A stretch of 64,000 nucleotides of DNA from Streptomyces sp. NBC_00704 (GCF_036226605.1 NZ_CP109000.1:5638501-5702500); one strand, 5' to 3'; shown: positions 29,737-38,921, counted from the first letter of the stretch. The notes: a model not told the origin generated them from the letters alone. Numbers and translations are program-made.

Positions 29737-30399
29737 ATGAAGATCGGCATCATCGGCGCGGGCAACATCGGCGGCAACCTCACCCGGCGTCTCAGCGCCC
29801 TCGGCCACGACGTCGCGGTCGCCAACTCACGCGGCCCGCAGACGCTCACCGACCTCGCGAAGGAGACCGGGGCGACGCCCGTGACGGTCGGCGAGGCGGC
29901 GCGCGACGCCGAGATCGTGGTGGTCACGGTCCCGCTGAAGGCCGTCCCCGACCTGCCGTCGGACCTGCTGGACGGCGCGGCCGACGGCGTGGTCGTCATC
30001 GACACCAACAACTACTACCCGCGGCAGCGCGACGGCCGGATCGCGGCCATCGAGGACGAGGGCCTCACCGAGAGCCGCTGGGTCGAACACCGGCTCGGCC
30101 ATCCCGTGGTCAAGGCCTTCAACGGCACCTACGCCCAGGACATCCTGGACCGCCCGCGGCCGGCCGGCGACCCCGGCCGGATCGCGCTGCCCGTCGCGGG
30201 CGACGACGCCGCGGCGAAGGCGAAGGTGCGCGCCCTCATCGACGCGCTCGGCTTCGACACCGTCGACGCGGGCGGCATCGACGACTCCTGGCGTCAGCAG
30301 CCCGACACCCCCGTCTACGGGCTGCGGGCCGGCGTCGAGACGGTCGCCGAGGCCCTGGCGGAGGCGAGCCCGCAGCGGCCGGAGGCGTTCCGCGGCTGA
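29737..30399 (+). CDS. NADPH-dependent F420 reductase-like oxidoreductase
   Basis: 220 residues from ATG 29737 with a GGAAGGCAGGA binding site. A Rossmann motif GAGNIGGNL opens the protein, followed by ANSRGP, which fits binding of the NADP phosphate, and DTNNYYPRQRDG, typical of the F420H2:NADP oxidoreductase (NpdG/Fno) superfamily. Members swap hydride between F420 and NADP or act as plain NADPH oxidoreductases; F420 use cannot be decided here. It is convergent with the biosynthetic cluster's last gene, 10 bases away, and marks the left boundary of the cluster. Confidence 0.82.
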   Translation: MKIGIIGAGNIGGNLTRRLSALGHDVAVANSRGPQTLTDLAKETGATPVTVGEAARDAEIVVVTVPLKAVPDLPSDLLDGAADGVVVIDTNNYYPRQRDGRIAAIEDEGLTESRWVEHRLGHPVVKAFNGTYAQDILDRPRPAGDPGRIALPVAGDDAAAKAKVRALIDALGFDTVDAGGIDDSWRQQPDTPVYGLRAGVETVAEALAEASPQRPEAFRG

Positions 30400-30409
30400 C
30401 CGCGCCCGC

Positions 30410-31348
30410 TCAGCCCGGCGCCCCGCCCCCGGCGGACCGCCGGGCCGTCCGCCGCCGCTGGATCAGCTCGAACAGCTCGCGGCACTCCTCGGCGCCCTCG
30501 GCGGCGTACGGTCCCAGGCCCCGCGCCGCCGAGGCGAGCGCGGCGCGGAAGTCGTCGGCCCGGTCCGCCTCGACGAGCGCGTCCAGCCGCAGCAGGGAGG
30601 ACGACAACTCCTTGCGGCGCTCGCCGCCCAGCGCGTTGGCCCGCTGGATGTCCCAATAGATCTCGGGCGGAGCCGCCAGGATGCGGCAGGCCAGCGCCAC
30701 CAGGGTGCGGGCCGGGGGCGGGGCGATCCGCATCAGCGTGGGCACGTCCACCGGCGCGGCCAGCAGCGCGTCCACGAACGACAGCACCGCCGCGTGCGGC
30801 AGGGCCTGGAGCACGGACATCGCCGCGTCGTGGCCGGCCGGGTCCATGACGGAGACCGTCATCGACCCCGCCTCCAGCCGCGTCCGCGTCCGGCGGACAT
30901 GGGCGTCCGCCTCGCCGTCCGGGGCGATCACCACGACGGACTGCCCCGCGGAGGGCAGCGTGGGCGAGAACATCGGGTTGACGCCGCGCAGCGGAGCGCG
31001 GAGCCCCCGCTGCGACGCGGCCTCGAACAACGGCAGCTGGACCGAGCAGGTGGACACCACCACCGTCCCGGGCCCGGTGCACCCGGCCAGCCACCCCAGG
31101 CACGCGGCGGCGACGTCCTCCGGCAGCGCGAGGACCACCTCGTCGGCGGCGGCGACGGCCTCGCGCAACCCCGCGCCGGGCGTGCGCGCGTCACCGCGGT
31201 GGTCGGCGCCGGCGCCGAGGCCGGCGGTCGTCACCGTGTCGGCGCCGGCCAGGAGATGCGTGCGGTACCAGCGGCCGACCGTGCCGTCCGCGCCCAGCAG
31301 CACGACCCGCCGCCCCGCCACCGCGCCGCCCGCGTCCGGGCCGCTCAC
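30410..31348 (-). CDS. prephenate dehydrogenase-like enzyme (PapC type)
   Basis: 312 residues from GTG 31348, overlapping the upstream stop by 4 bases. An N-terminal NAD(P) fold (VVLLGADGTVGRWY) and a C-terminal all-helical domain with NPMFSPTLPSAGQSVVVI and GHDAAMSVLQALPHAA match the prephenate dehydrogenase family. Next to an aminodeoxychorismate synthase and a chorismate mutase it most likely acts on 4-amino-4-deoxyprephenate, giving 4-aminophenylpyruvate, as PapC does in pristinamycin and CmlC in chloramphenicol biosynthesis. A transaminase would then give 4-aminophenylalanine; none is obvious in the window. Last gene of the left operon. Confidence 0.85.
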   Translation of the reverse strand: MSGPDAGGAVAGRRVVLLGADGTVGRWYRTHLLAGADTVTTAGLGAGADHRGDARTPGAGLREAVAAADEVVLALPEDVAAACLGWLAGCTGPGTVVVSTCSVQLPLFEAASQRGLRAPLRGVNPMFSPTLPSAGQSVVVIAPDGEADAHVRRTRTRLEAGSMTVSVMDPAGHDAAMSVLQALPHAAVLSFVDALLAAPVDVPTLMRIAPPPARTLVALACRILAAPPEIYWDIQRANALGGERRKELSSSLLRLDALVEADRADDFRAALASAARGLGPYAAEGAEECRELFELIQRRRTARRSAGGGAPG

Positions 31349-33534
31349 TCCTGCTCCTGCCGCTGCCAGCCGCGCAGCCCGAAGTACGGCACGCTCGCCT
31401 TCACCAGGGTCTCCTCGTACTCCTCGTCCGGGTCGGACTGCGCGGTGATCGCACCGCCGACGCCGAAGCGGGCCGTGCCCTCGCGCACCACCGCGGTACG
31501 GATCACGATGTTCAGATCGAGCGCGCCCGAGAAGGACACCCAGCCCAGCGCGCCCGAGTAGACACCGCGCGCGGCGCCCTCCAGCTCGTCGATGATCTCC
31601 ATGGTCCGCTTCTTCGGCGCGCCCGTCATCGAACCGCCCGGGAAGCAGGCCCGCACCGCCGAGAGCGCCGACTCGGTGCGCCGCAGCCGTCCGCGCACCG
31701 TCGACACCAGCTGGTGGACGGAGGAGTAGCTCTCGATCGTGAACGCGTGCGGGACGTGGACGCTGCCCGGGACGCACACCGAGTTGAGGTCGTGGCGCAC
31801 CAGGTCGACGATCATCAGGTTCTCGGCGCGGTCCTTGCGCGAGGACCGCAGGTCCTCCCGCAGCGCCGCGTCCTCCTGCGGCGTCGCCCCGCGCGGCCGG
31901 GTGCCCTTGATCGGCCGGGACTCCACCATGCGGCTCTCGTCCACCCGGAGGAAGGTCTCCGGCGAGGAGCACAGCACCTCGACGTCCCCGGCCCGCAGAT
32001 AGGCGCCGCGGGGCACCGCGCTGACCGTGCGCATCCGCGAGTAGGCGGGCAGTCCGGCGCCCACGCCGGTCAGTTCGGCGCTGTTGGTGAGGCAGATCTC
32101 GTAGCTCTCGCCGTCGGTGATGAGGCGCTGGCTCTCCTTGATCTTCGCCAGATACGCGGCCCGGTCGTCGCGCAGCTCCAGCAGCCGCTCGGACACCGGA
32201 CCGGGCGCGTAGGCGGCGGAACCGCCCGCGTCCGCCGTGCTCGCCGCGGCCGTCGCGTTCGTCGCCGCGGCCGTCGTCGCGGGAGCGGCCGGGGCGGCGA
32301 GCGGGGCGGTGAGCGGGGCGGGGACGGCCCGGTCCGCGCCGGCGCCGGGCGCGCGGTCCGGCGTCCCCTCCCCGTCCTCGGGGACGAGCCGGCAGGCCAG
32401 GGCGACGCCGCGCCGGTGGTCGAAGACGGTGAACGCGCGGGTGTGCAGGAACCACGCCTCGGGCTCCGGCGAGGAGTGCCGCTCGACGCCCGTGGTGAGC
32501 GCCTTCAGCTCGTACCCGAACCAGCCCACCAGACCGCCGCGGAACGGCAGCGGCCAGTCCGCGGGCGCCGTGACCTCCACGGCGTCGACGATCTCCTCCA
32601 GCAGCGCGAAGACGTCGCCGGTCACCTCCTCGGTGCGGCCGGGGCCGCGCAGCGTGAGACGGCGTGCGGCGAGGTCGTAGCCGAGGGCGACGTCGCCCGG
32701 CTCGCCCCAGGCGCCCATCAGCGAGTACCGGGAGCCGGGATGCTCGCTGCCCTCGGAGTCGAGCCAGAACGCGTAGGGGCGGCCGGCGCAGTGCCGGTGG
32801 AAGAACTCCTCGGGCGTGTCCGGCGTGGTGAAGGCCTCGGCCTCCAGCCGCATCCGCAGCGCACCGCCCGCCCCGCGGAACGCCGTCACCGACGGCGGCT
32901 CGGCGGCCGTCCGCCCGCCGGCGGCGGGGGAGGCGGGCGGCCGCGCGTCCTCCCCGGCGTGGTGCCGGGCGGCCAGCGCGACGAAGTTGGCGAGCAGGCC
33001 GTGGCCGCCCGCCGACTCGACGGACTCCGGGTGGAACTGCACGCCCCACACCGGCCGGGAACGGTGCGCGAGGGCCATGACCAGCCCGTCCCGCGTCCAC
33101 GCGGTGCGCTCCAGGGAGTCGGGCAGGTCGGTGCTGACCAGTGAGTGGTAGCGCACCACCGGCAGGTCCTGCGGCAGCCCCGCGAACAGCCCGGTGCCCA
33201 CGTGGGCGACCGTGTCGACGACGCCGTGCGCGGGGACCGGCGCGTGGACCGTGCGTCCGCCGAAGAACTCGGCTATCCCCTGGTGTCCCAGGCAGACGCC
33301 GAGCAGCGGCAGCGCGCAGCGCGCGAGGATCTCGCGGCAGACGCCGAAGTCGGCCTCCCGCGACGGCCGTCCGGGGCCCGGCGACAGGACGACGGCGCCG
33401 CACTCGTCGAGCGGCAGGTCGTCGTAGCGGGTCGTGTTGGGCACCACGAGCGGCTGCACGCCGGTCACTTCGTACAGGTACTGGGCGATGTTGAGGGTGA
33501 AGGAGTCGAAGTTGTCGACGACGAGGACCTTCAC
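31345..33534 (-). CDS. pabAB: 4-amino-4-deoxychorismate synthase, fused PabA-PabB (left copy)
   Basis: 729 residues from GTG 33534 with GGGGAG just upstream. The N-terminal class-I glutamine amidotransferase has LGVCLGHQG (nucleophile Cys81) and VQFHPESV. The C-terminal PabB domain has PIKGTRPRG, the Lys-containing signature of aminodeoxychorismate synthase (anthranilate synthase has Ala-Gly-Thr), then RAENLMIVDLVRHDLN and GSMTGAPKKRTMEIID. Converts chorismate and glutamine to 4-amino-4-deoxychorismate. An Ala/Thr-rich insert of about 40 residues lies inside the PabB part. Coupled at both ends to the chorismate mutase and the dehydrogenase. A second fused copy lies 12 kb to the right. Confidence 0.94.
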   Translation of the reverse strand: MKVLVVDNFDSFTLNIAQYLYEVTGVQPLVVPNTTRYDDLPLDECGAVVLSPGPGRPSREADFGVCREILARCALPLLGVCLGHQGIAEFFGGRTVHAPVPAHGVVDTVAHVGTGLFAGLPQDLPVVRYHSLVSTDLPDSLERTAWTRDGLVMALAHRSRPVWGVQFHPESVESAGGHGLLANFVALAARHHAGEDARPPASPAAGGRTAAEPPSVTAFRGAGGALRMRLEAEAFTTPDTPEEFFHRHCAGRPYAFWLDSEGSEHPGSRYSLMGAWGEPGDVALGYDLAARRLTLRGPGRTEEVTGDVFALLEEIVDAVEVTAPADWPLPFRGGLVGWFGYELKALTTGVERHSSPEPEAWFLHTRAFTVFDHRRGVALACRLVPEDGEGTPDRAPGAGADRAVPAPLTAPLAAPAAPATTAAATNATAAASTADAGGSAAYAPGPVSERLLELRDDRAAYLAKIKESQRLITDGESYEICLTNSAELTGVGAGLPAYSRMRTVSAVPRGAYLRAGDVEVLCSSPETFLRVDESRMVESRPIKGTRPRGATPQEDAALREDLRSSRKDRAENLMIVDLVRHDLNSVCVPGSVHVPHAFTIESYSSVHQLVSTVRGRLRRTESALSAVRACFPGGSMTGAPKKRTMEIIDELEGAARGVYSGALGWVSFSGALDLNIVIRTAVVREGTARFGVGGAITAQSDPDEEYEETLVKASVPYFGLRGWQRQEQE

Positions 33535-33866
33535 CGCTCCCCGGCCCCGTCCAGCTCGGCGATCAGCACGTCCTCCTGGGCGCACGTCTCGGCCACGATC
33601 CGCTCGTACAGGTCGCCGAGGTACTCCTCGGGCAGTCCGTGCGCGGCGGCGTGGGCGCGGGCCCGGCCGACGACGAGCCCGACGCGCGAGGGCTGCATCA
33701 TGGGGATCCCGTGCTCGGCCTTGAGTCTGGCGATGTCCAGGCAGAGGTCCATCCGCTCGACGACGAGGGCGAGCAGCCGGCGGTCCAGCTCGTCGAGCCG
33801 GTCGCGCAGCGGACCCAGCACCGTGGCGGCCTCGGCCTCGCCGGCCGCCGCACCAGACGTGATCAT
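33531..33866 (-). CDS. chorismate mutase family, likely aminodeoxychorismate mutase (PapB type)
   Basis: 111 residues from ATG 33866, one base after the upstream stop, with AGAGGA upstream; ATG 33887 is a less likely alternative. AroQ helical fold. Ungapped alignment to E. coli chorismate mutase keeps Arg11 (LRDRLDELD), Arg28 (VERMDL), Lys39 (IARLK) and Arg51 (QPSR). Asp48 and Glu52, near the substrate's C4 hydroxyl in that enzyme, become Gln and Val. This fits a substrate carrying an amino group at C4. Expected to convert aminodeoxychorismate to aminodeoxyprephenate for the adjacent dehydrogenase. Confidence 0.85.
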   Translation of the reverse strand: MITSGAAAGEAEAATVLGPLRDRLDELDRRLLALVVERMDLCLDIARLKAEHGIPMMQPSRVGLVVGRARAHAAAHGLPEEYLGDLYERIVAETCAQEDVLIAELDGAGER

Positions 33867-33867
33867 C

Positions 33868-35130
33868 TCAGTCCTCTTCACTGTCATCCCAGAAGAACGG
33901 GGCCTTGGCCCGGGTGGTGATGCGCGGGGCGGTCCCGGCGTCGACCGTGAGTCCGGCGAAGCGCGCCGATCCGACGACCTTGCGCAGGGTCTGGTGCCGG
34001 CCGAGGGCCGTGCGCGCCGCCTCGCCCGTCAGCGCGCCCAGGGCGGCGCCGCGCAGGGCCAGCCGCAGCATGCCCCGGCGTGAGCCGAAGCCGACCTGGT
34101 AGCGGGCGTCCGGCGGCAGGCCGAGCGCGGTGTCGAACATGGAGCGGGTGACGAGGGTGCCGTCCAGGTTGGCCGACACGTCGTCGCGGGCCCCGATCCG
34201 CAGCACCCGGGCGGTCGAGCCGCAGGGGCAGCCGGCGGTCCGCAGGCTCGCGCGGTCGCCGACGAGATAGCGCACCAGCGCGGTGCCGGTGTCGGCCAGC
34301 ACGGTGACCGCGAGCGCGCCCGCGACGCCGTCCGGCAGCCGCCGGCCGTCGTCGTCGACGACCTCGGCGATCACCAGGTCCTCGTGCACATGGTGGTCCG
34401 TGCCGGTCAGATGGGCGCACTGGAACCCGATGGGTCCGGTCTCCGTGGTGCTGTACGCGAAGGACCGCACGGCGCAGCCGGCCTCGGTCAGCAGGTCAGC
34501 CGCCGGTCCGGCCATGCGCTCGCCGAGGTAGTACAGCGTGCGCAGCCGCCGCATCTGCGCGGGGATCTCGGCGACCAGGCGCTCGACGTAGCCCGGCAGG
34601 CCGACCATCGCGGTGACCGGGAGGTCGTCGATCAGTTCCGCGAGGTGCGGCGCGGGCATGGAGGTGCCGGCCGGGAGCACGGCCGCGCCCCGGCGGGAGA
34701 GCACCGCGTCCGCGAAGCCGAACCCGCCGAACAGGTCGCCCGGGGCGAGCGAGTTGAGGACGAACGGGTTGTCGCCCAGTCCGTCGACGCACAGCCCGCG
34801 CGCGCCGAGGGCCTCGACCCGCTCGTTGAACGGGCGGTCGTGCAGCAGGGTCCGCACCCGGCCCGAGGAGCCGCTCGAACGCAGCACCAGGCGGATGTCG
34901 CCCTCGGTGACGCGGTTCGGCGCGCCGGGCGCCGCGCTCCACTCGGCGAGCCGGTCGCGGGAGGTGAGCGGGACCTGCTCCAGCCCTTCGGGGGTCAGCG
35001 CGTCCGCGTGGGGGCGCAGCGCCGTGCAGGTCGGCGACCGGCGCACGGCGTCGCGCATGAGCGCCAGGTTGCCGGCCTGGACGGCCAGCAACTCCGGGCG
35101 CGGCAGCGTGAGATCGGCGAGGAGTCTCAC
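33868..35130 (-). CDS. PaaK-like AMP-forming acyl ligase (phenylacetate-CoA ligase / F390 synthetase type)
   Basis: 420 residues from GTG 35130, overlapping the ATP-grasp stop by 4 bases. Adenylate-forming enzyme: the P-loop-like SSGSSGRVRT, the YSTTETGPIG motif and a C-terminal CPCGSTARVLRIGARDD, which is typical of the PaaK and coenzyme F390 synthetase branch. It lacks a usual carrier domain. Activates an aryl or other carboxylate as AMP ester for transfer to CoA, a carrier protein or an amine. In this operon a 4-aminophenyl acid is an attractive substrate, but this is inference. Confidence 0.82.
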   Translation of the reverse strand: MRLLADLTLPRPELLAVQAGNLALMRDAVRRSPTCTALRPHADALTPEGLEQVPLTSRDRLAEWSAAPGAPNRVTEGDIRLVLRSSGSSGRVRTLLHDRPFNERVEALGARGLCVDGLGDNPFVLNSLAPGDLFGGFGFADAVLSRRGAAVLPAGTSMPAPHLAELIDDLPVTAMVGLPGYVERLVAEIPAQMRRLRTLYYLGERMAGPAADLLTEAGCAVRSFAYSTTETGPIGFQCAHLTGTDHHVHEDLVIAEVVDDDGRRLPDGVAGALAVTVLADTGTALVRYLVGDRASLRTAGCPCGSTARVLRIGARDDVSANLDGTLVTRSMFDTALGLPPDARYQVGFGSRRGMLRLALRGAALGALTGEAARTALGRHQTLRKVVGSARFAGLTVDAGTAPRITTRAKAPFFWDDSEED

Positions 35131-36368
35131 TGTTCCTCCATCCGTAGGGTGATGGCCCGGCAGGCCCGCTCGGCGGCGGCCGCGGCGCTCGCGGTGTCCG
35201 GGCCGACGGCGACGACCTCGCCGAGCCGGTCCCAGCTCGCGGTCGCCGGGCGGACGGTGTCGCCGGGGCCCGTCCAGACGCGCACGCTGTGCACGCCCGG
35301 CAGCGCGGCGGCCTCGGCCGTGCCGTCGACGGCGGCGACCCGGCCCGCGCGGTCCGCCAGCAGGTACCGCTTCACGGCGGCCGCGCCGAGCGGCGGCGCC
35401 GCGGGCGGCAGCGGCAGGCCGCAGGCGTGGGCGAGCATGTCGGCCTCCATGTCGCGTCCGGTGACCAGCGTGAGCAGGGCCGGGATCTCGTCGCCGCCGG
35501 TCCGGGCGTGCGACTCGACGAGGTGGACGTCCGTGCCGCCGACGATGACCTCGGTGTGCGCGGGGCCCTCGGCCAGCCCGACGTGGTCGAGGAAGGCGAC
35601 GACCCGGTCGACGACCGCCCGCCGCCGCCCGGCGTCGAGGTCGGCCGGCACGAGATGGCCGGTCTCGACGAACGCGCCGCCGACGAGCTTGCGCACCACC
35701 GCCCGCACCTCGTGGACGCCGCCGCGGCTGAACGTCTCGACGCTGAACTCCTCGCCGTCGGCGAAGGGTTCGACGAGATAGCCGGTCACGGGCAGCACCT
35801 CGTGGTACCGGTGGCCGTTGCGCAGCGTCTCGCGCACCCGCCGCCAGGCGTCGTCGAGGTCCTCGGGGCCGTCGACCTTGAGCACGCCCAGGCTCGCGGA
35901 GCCGTCGACGGGCTTGAGGATGAGCGGCCAGCCGGCCTCCCCGGCGACCCGGAGCGCGTCCTCGGGGCCGGTCAGCCGGGCCCAGACGGAGCGCAGCGCG
36001 GGGCTCTTGTCGAGCACCTCGTGGGTCCTGGCCTTGTCGCGCAGCAGCGCGGCGACGCCGGTGCCGGGCGCCGTCAGCCCCAGGTCCAGGGCGACCGCCT
36101 CGGCGGCGGCGCACGCGGGTTCGTGGTTGCTGCACACCCCGGCGAAGCCGAACTCCTCGTGCAGGGCGCGGGCCGTGGCCACGACGCCGGGCACGTCGAG
36201 CAGGTCGGTGCGCACCGAGCGCAGGCACAGCGGGTCCAGCGAGGGGTCGGTCATGGTGGGCGCCTGGAGGTGCACCACGTCCAGACCGAGGGCCAGGGCC
36301 TTGTCGACGACCCGGCGGCTGCCGCTGAGCAGCAGGAGCACGGGACGGCGCGGGGCGGGGGATGTCAC
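35127..36368 (-). CDS. ATP-grasp carboxylate-amine ligase
   Basis: 413 residues from GTG 36368. ATP-grasp fold: an N-terminal pre-grasp domain (VLLLLSGSRRVVDKALALG), WPLILKPVDGSASLGV with the ATP-binding Lys, YLVEPFADGEEFSVETFS and the metal-binding region VHLVESHARTGGDEI. This pattern is that of L-amino-acid ligases and biotin-carboxylase-like ligases (BacD/YwfE type) that join a carboxylate to an amine through an acyl phosphate. It could make an amide between the PAPA-derived unit and another amino acid such as beta-lysine. Fully coupled to its neighbours (GTGA overlaps). Confidence 0.85.
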   Translation of the reverse strand: MTSPAPRRPVLLLLSGSRRVVDKALALGLDVVHLQAPTMTDPSLDPLCLRSVRTDLLDVPGVVATARALHEEFGFAGVCSNHEPACAAAEAVALDLGLTAPGTGVAALLRDKARTHEVLDKSPALRSVWARLTGPEDALRVAGEAGWPLILKPVDGSASLGVLKVDGPEDLDDAWRRVRETLRNGHRYHEVLPVTGYLVEPFADGEEFSVETFSRGGVHEVRAVVRKLVGGAFVETGHLVPADLDAGRRRAVVDRVVAFLDHVGLAEGPAHTEVIVGGTDVHLVESHARTGGDEIPALLTLVTGRDMEADMLAHACGLPLPPAAPPLGAAAVKRYLLADRAGRVAAVDGTAEAAALPGVHSVRVWTGPGDTVRPATASWDRLGEVVAVGPDTASAAAAAERACRAITLRMEEQ

Positions 36369-37654
36369 AGGGCGTTCTCCCTCACGAGCGGAGAGCGGCG
36401 GGCCAGGGCGACGCAGTACTTCATGGCGTAGGACGCGACGAGGAACAGGGCGCCGAGGACCAGCCAGCCCCAGGAGCCGTGCGACAGCAGGAGCCAGGTG
36501 AGGGCGAGCGGGCCGACCGCCTCGGCGATGGTGGAGCCGATGCCGAAGAACCCCTGGTACTCGCCGTACCGGCCGTCCGCCACCAGCCGGAAGCTGATCT
36601 CGTTCATGCTGGAGATCTGCCGGATCTCGCCGAAGGTGAGCACCGTGACCGCCAGCAGCAGCACCCCGCCCGCCGCCCAGGGCGAGGAGGGCAGCCCGGA
36701 CAGCGAGTACAGCGCCATGCCGGTGAACAGCAGCAGCCCGCCGGCGCGCAGGCTGCGCACCCCCGCGTCGACGCTGGTCACCGCCTTCGAGGTGCGGTAC
36801 TGAAGGGCCACCACCAGGCCGGTGTTGACGACGAAGACGGCGGCGATGCTCCACTCCGGCGCGTGCGTCTCGCGGGCGATCCACAGCGGCAGCGCCACGT
36901 CGATCAGCGGGACGTGCAGCATCAGGACGAGGTTGACGAGGCTGACGGCGGCGTAGCCGCGGTCGCGGAACACCGCCAGCGGCGAGCCGCCGACGCCGGG
37001 GGCCGCGTCGCCGTCCGGCGTGGCGGCGGCGGCCGCGCGCGAGGTCCGCGGAACCTTGAGCAGCAGCGCCGCGGCGAGGAAGAACGACAGCCCGTCCGCG
37101 GCGAACGCCAGCCGGTAGGAGGCGTCGGTGTCCACGGCGATGACCAGCGCGCCCAGCGCCGCCCCCACGGCCAGACCGGCGTTGGCGGTCGCGATCAGCA
37201 CCGCCCGCACCCGGGTGACCTGTGCGGCGGGGAACGAGCGGGCGATCAGCGCGGAGCGGGCCGACATGGCGCCCTGCGTGGAGACCGCCAGCAGACAGGC
37301 CCCCACGAAGAACAGCGGCACGCTGGAGGTCGCCAGGTACAGGCACAGGGACAGGCCGGCCACCGAGAGCAGGGCGACGGCGACGGTGCGGGCCTCGAAC
37401 CGGTCCGAGAGATGGCCGACCGGCACGCTGAGCACCATGGCCAGCAGCCAGGACGCGGTGAGCGCGGCCCCGTAGGTGACCGGCGCCAGTCCGACCACCC
37501 GGGTGAAGTACAGCGCCGCGCAGACGTAGAACAGGCCGTCGCCGAAGTAGGTGACGAAGTGCGACACGGCGAGCGGACGCACGACCGGCCCCAGCGCCGG
37601 GCCGGGCGGCGCGGGTTCCGCCGCCGCGGCCGGCGAGGTGGATTGCTCAGTCAC
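36365..37654 (-). CDS. MFS transporter, probable product exporter
   Basis: 429 residues from GTG 37654. Twelve hydrophobic segments; the loop after helix 2 reads GHLSDRFEARTVA, the MFS motif A region. An Ala/Pro-rich N-terminus of about 25 residues is cytoplasmic. Drug:H+ antiporter-like MFS members in gene clusters usually export the product and give self-resistance. It overlaps the alpha-oxoamine synthase end by 8 bases and the ATP-grasp start by 4. Confidence 0.9.
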   Translation of the reverse strand: MTEQSTSPAAAAEPAPPGPALGPVVRPLAVSHFVTYFGDGLFYVCAALYFTRVVGLAPVTYGAALTASWLLAMVLSVPVGHLSDRFEARTVAVALLSVAGLSLCLYLATSSVPLFFVGACLLAVSTQGAMSARSALIARSFPAAQVTRVRAVLIATANAGLAVGAALGALVIAVDTDASYRLAFAADGLSFFLAAALLLKVPRTSRAAAAATPDGDAAPGVGGSPLAVFRDRGYAAVSLVNLVLMLHVPLIDVALPLWIARETHAPEWSIAAVFVVNTGLVVALQYRTSKAVTSVDAGVRSLRAGGLLLFTGMALYSLSGLPSSPWAAGGVLLLAVTVLTFGEIRQISSMNEISFRLVADGRYGEYQGFFGIGSTIAEAVGPLALTWLLLSHGSWGWLVLGALFLVASYAMKYCVALARRSPLVRENAL

Positions 37655-38921
37655 GGCCGCCGGGCTCCTGACCGTTTCCGTACGGCCCGCTCTCCTCCAG
37701 CGTGTCCGCGAGAAGGGTCAGATCCTCCTCGCTGTGCAGTGCGGACAGCGCGAACCGCAGCAGGGACCGGCCCTGCGCCACCGTGGGGTAGAACGCGGGA
37801 AGCATGATCACCCCGCGCTCCTTGAGCCGCCGCACGGCGCGCAGCCCCTCCTCCTCGGTGCCGAACTCCGCGCCGCGCACGGGCGTGCGCAGACCGGCGT
37901 TGGACAGCCTGCCGCCGGTCAGTTCGTCGAGCCGGGCCGCGTTCGCCCACAGCCGCCGCTGGAGCGCGGTGATCTCGGGGGAGAGGTGGATGCGGGCCGC
38001 CGCCACGTTGGCGGCCATCATCGGCACCATCACCGAGTGGCCGAAGACCAGCGGGTTGGCGAGTTTCCTGACGACGGCGACGTCGTCGCCGGACGCCACC
38101 AGCAGGAAGCCGCCCGAGCCGCCGAAGCCCTTCGACAGCGAGCCGGCCAGGACGACGTTGTGGGGGAGCTTGCCCCCGAGCGCGTCGAAGGCGTAACCGC
38201 AGCCGCCGGCGCCGTCGATGGAGATGCCGTGGGCGTCGTCGACGTACAGGTACCCGCCGGCCGACGCGGTGCGCTGCGCCAGGTCCTGGACGGGGACCAG
38301 GCCGTTCATCGAACCGACCCCGTCCACCAGCAGGACCGGGGTGCGTCCCGCCCCGGTCGCCCGCCGCAGCGCCTCGTCCACCGAGGCGGGGTCGTCGGAG
38401 CGGAACCGGTCGACCGGGCCGAACTGCTCGAAGATCCCCCGCAGCACCTGCATGGAGGCGTGCGCGGTCCGGTCGACGAACAGGTGCGGGCCGCCCTGCA
38501 CGGGGTAGCTGGGCAGCGACCCCGACGCCAGGAGCGGCAGCACGCCGAGGTGGACGTTGCTGGTGGAGGTGAACACGCAGGGGGTGGCGCCCGGATAGAC
38601 CCGGCCGAGCAGTTCCTCCAGCTCGGGCAGGTAGGACGGCCGCATCCGGTTGCGTGAGGACGACAGGTGCACGCCGAAGCGGCCGACGGCCTCCACCACG
38701 GCCTGCGCCAGCGCCGGGTGCGACTCCAGCCCCAGGTAGGAGCAGGAGACGAACTCGGTGGCCGTGGAGCCGTCCTGGAGGGTGACCCGCTTGCCGTCGC
38801 GGGAGACCACGGTGTGCCCGGTCAGTCCCTCGGCGAAGCACAGGTCCAGGGCCGAGGACGTGCGGTCCCTGCGGGTGGTCAGCCAGTTCTGCGTGGTCGG
38901 GGTGGTCGGGGACGCGCTCAC
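37647..38921 (-). CDS. alpha-oxoamine synthase (8-amino-7-oxononanoate synthase-like, PLP)
   Basis: 424 residues from GTG 38921. Fold-type I PLP enzyme of the AONS/KBL/ALAS/SPT family: TAHASMQVL, DDAHGIS (Asp229, His231) and the PLP-lysine motif SLSKGFGG (Lys264). These enzymes condense an amino acid with an acyl thioester, with loss of CO2, to give an alpha-amino ketone. In natural-product clusters they release chains from carrier proteins. Here no other biotin gene is nearby, so a role in this pathway (for example joining a polyketide acyl chain to an amino acid) is more likely than biotin synthesis. No fused ACP or KS is present. Confidence 0.88.
   Translation of the reverse strand: MSASPTTPTTQNWLTTRRDRTSSALDLCFAEGLTGHTVVSRDGKRVTLQDGSTATEFVSCSYLGLESHPALAQAVVEAVGRFGVHLSSSRNRMRPSYLPELEELLGRVYPGATPCVFTSTSNVHLGVLPLLASGSLPSYPVQGGPHLFVDRTAHASMQVLRGIFEQFGPVDRFRSDDPASVDEALRRATGAGRTPVLLVDGVGSMNGLVPVQDLAQRTASAGGYLYVDDAHGISIDGAGGCGYAFDALGGKLPHNVVLAGSLSKGFGGSGGFLLVASGDDVAVVRKLANPLVFGHSVMVPMMAANVAAARIHLSPEITALQRRLWANAARLDELTGGRLSNAGLRTPVRGAEFGTEEEGLRAVRRLKERGVIMLPAFYPTVAQGRSLLRFALSALHSEEDLTLLADTLEESGPYGNGQEPGGRD

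Noticed and set aside
37647..38921. Housekeeping biotin gene bioF
   Set aside because: No bioA, bioB or bioD nearby and the gene is locked into a nine-gene biosynthetic operon; not fully excluded.
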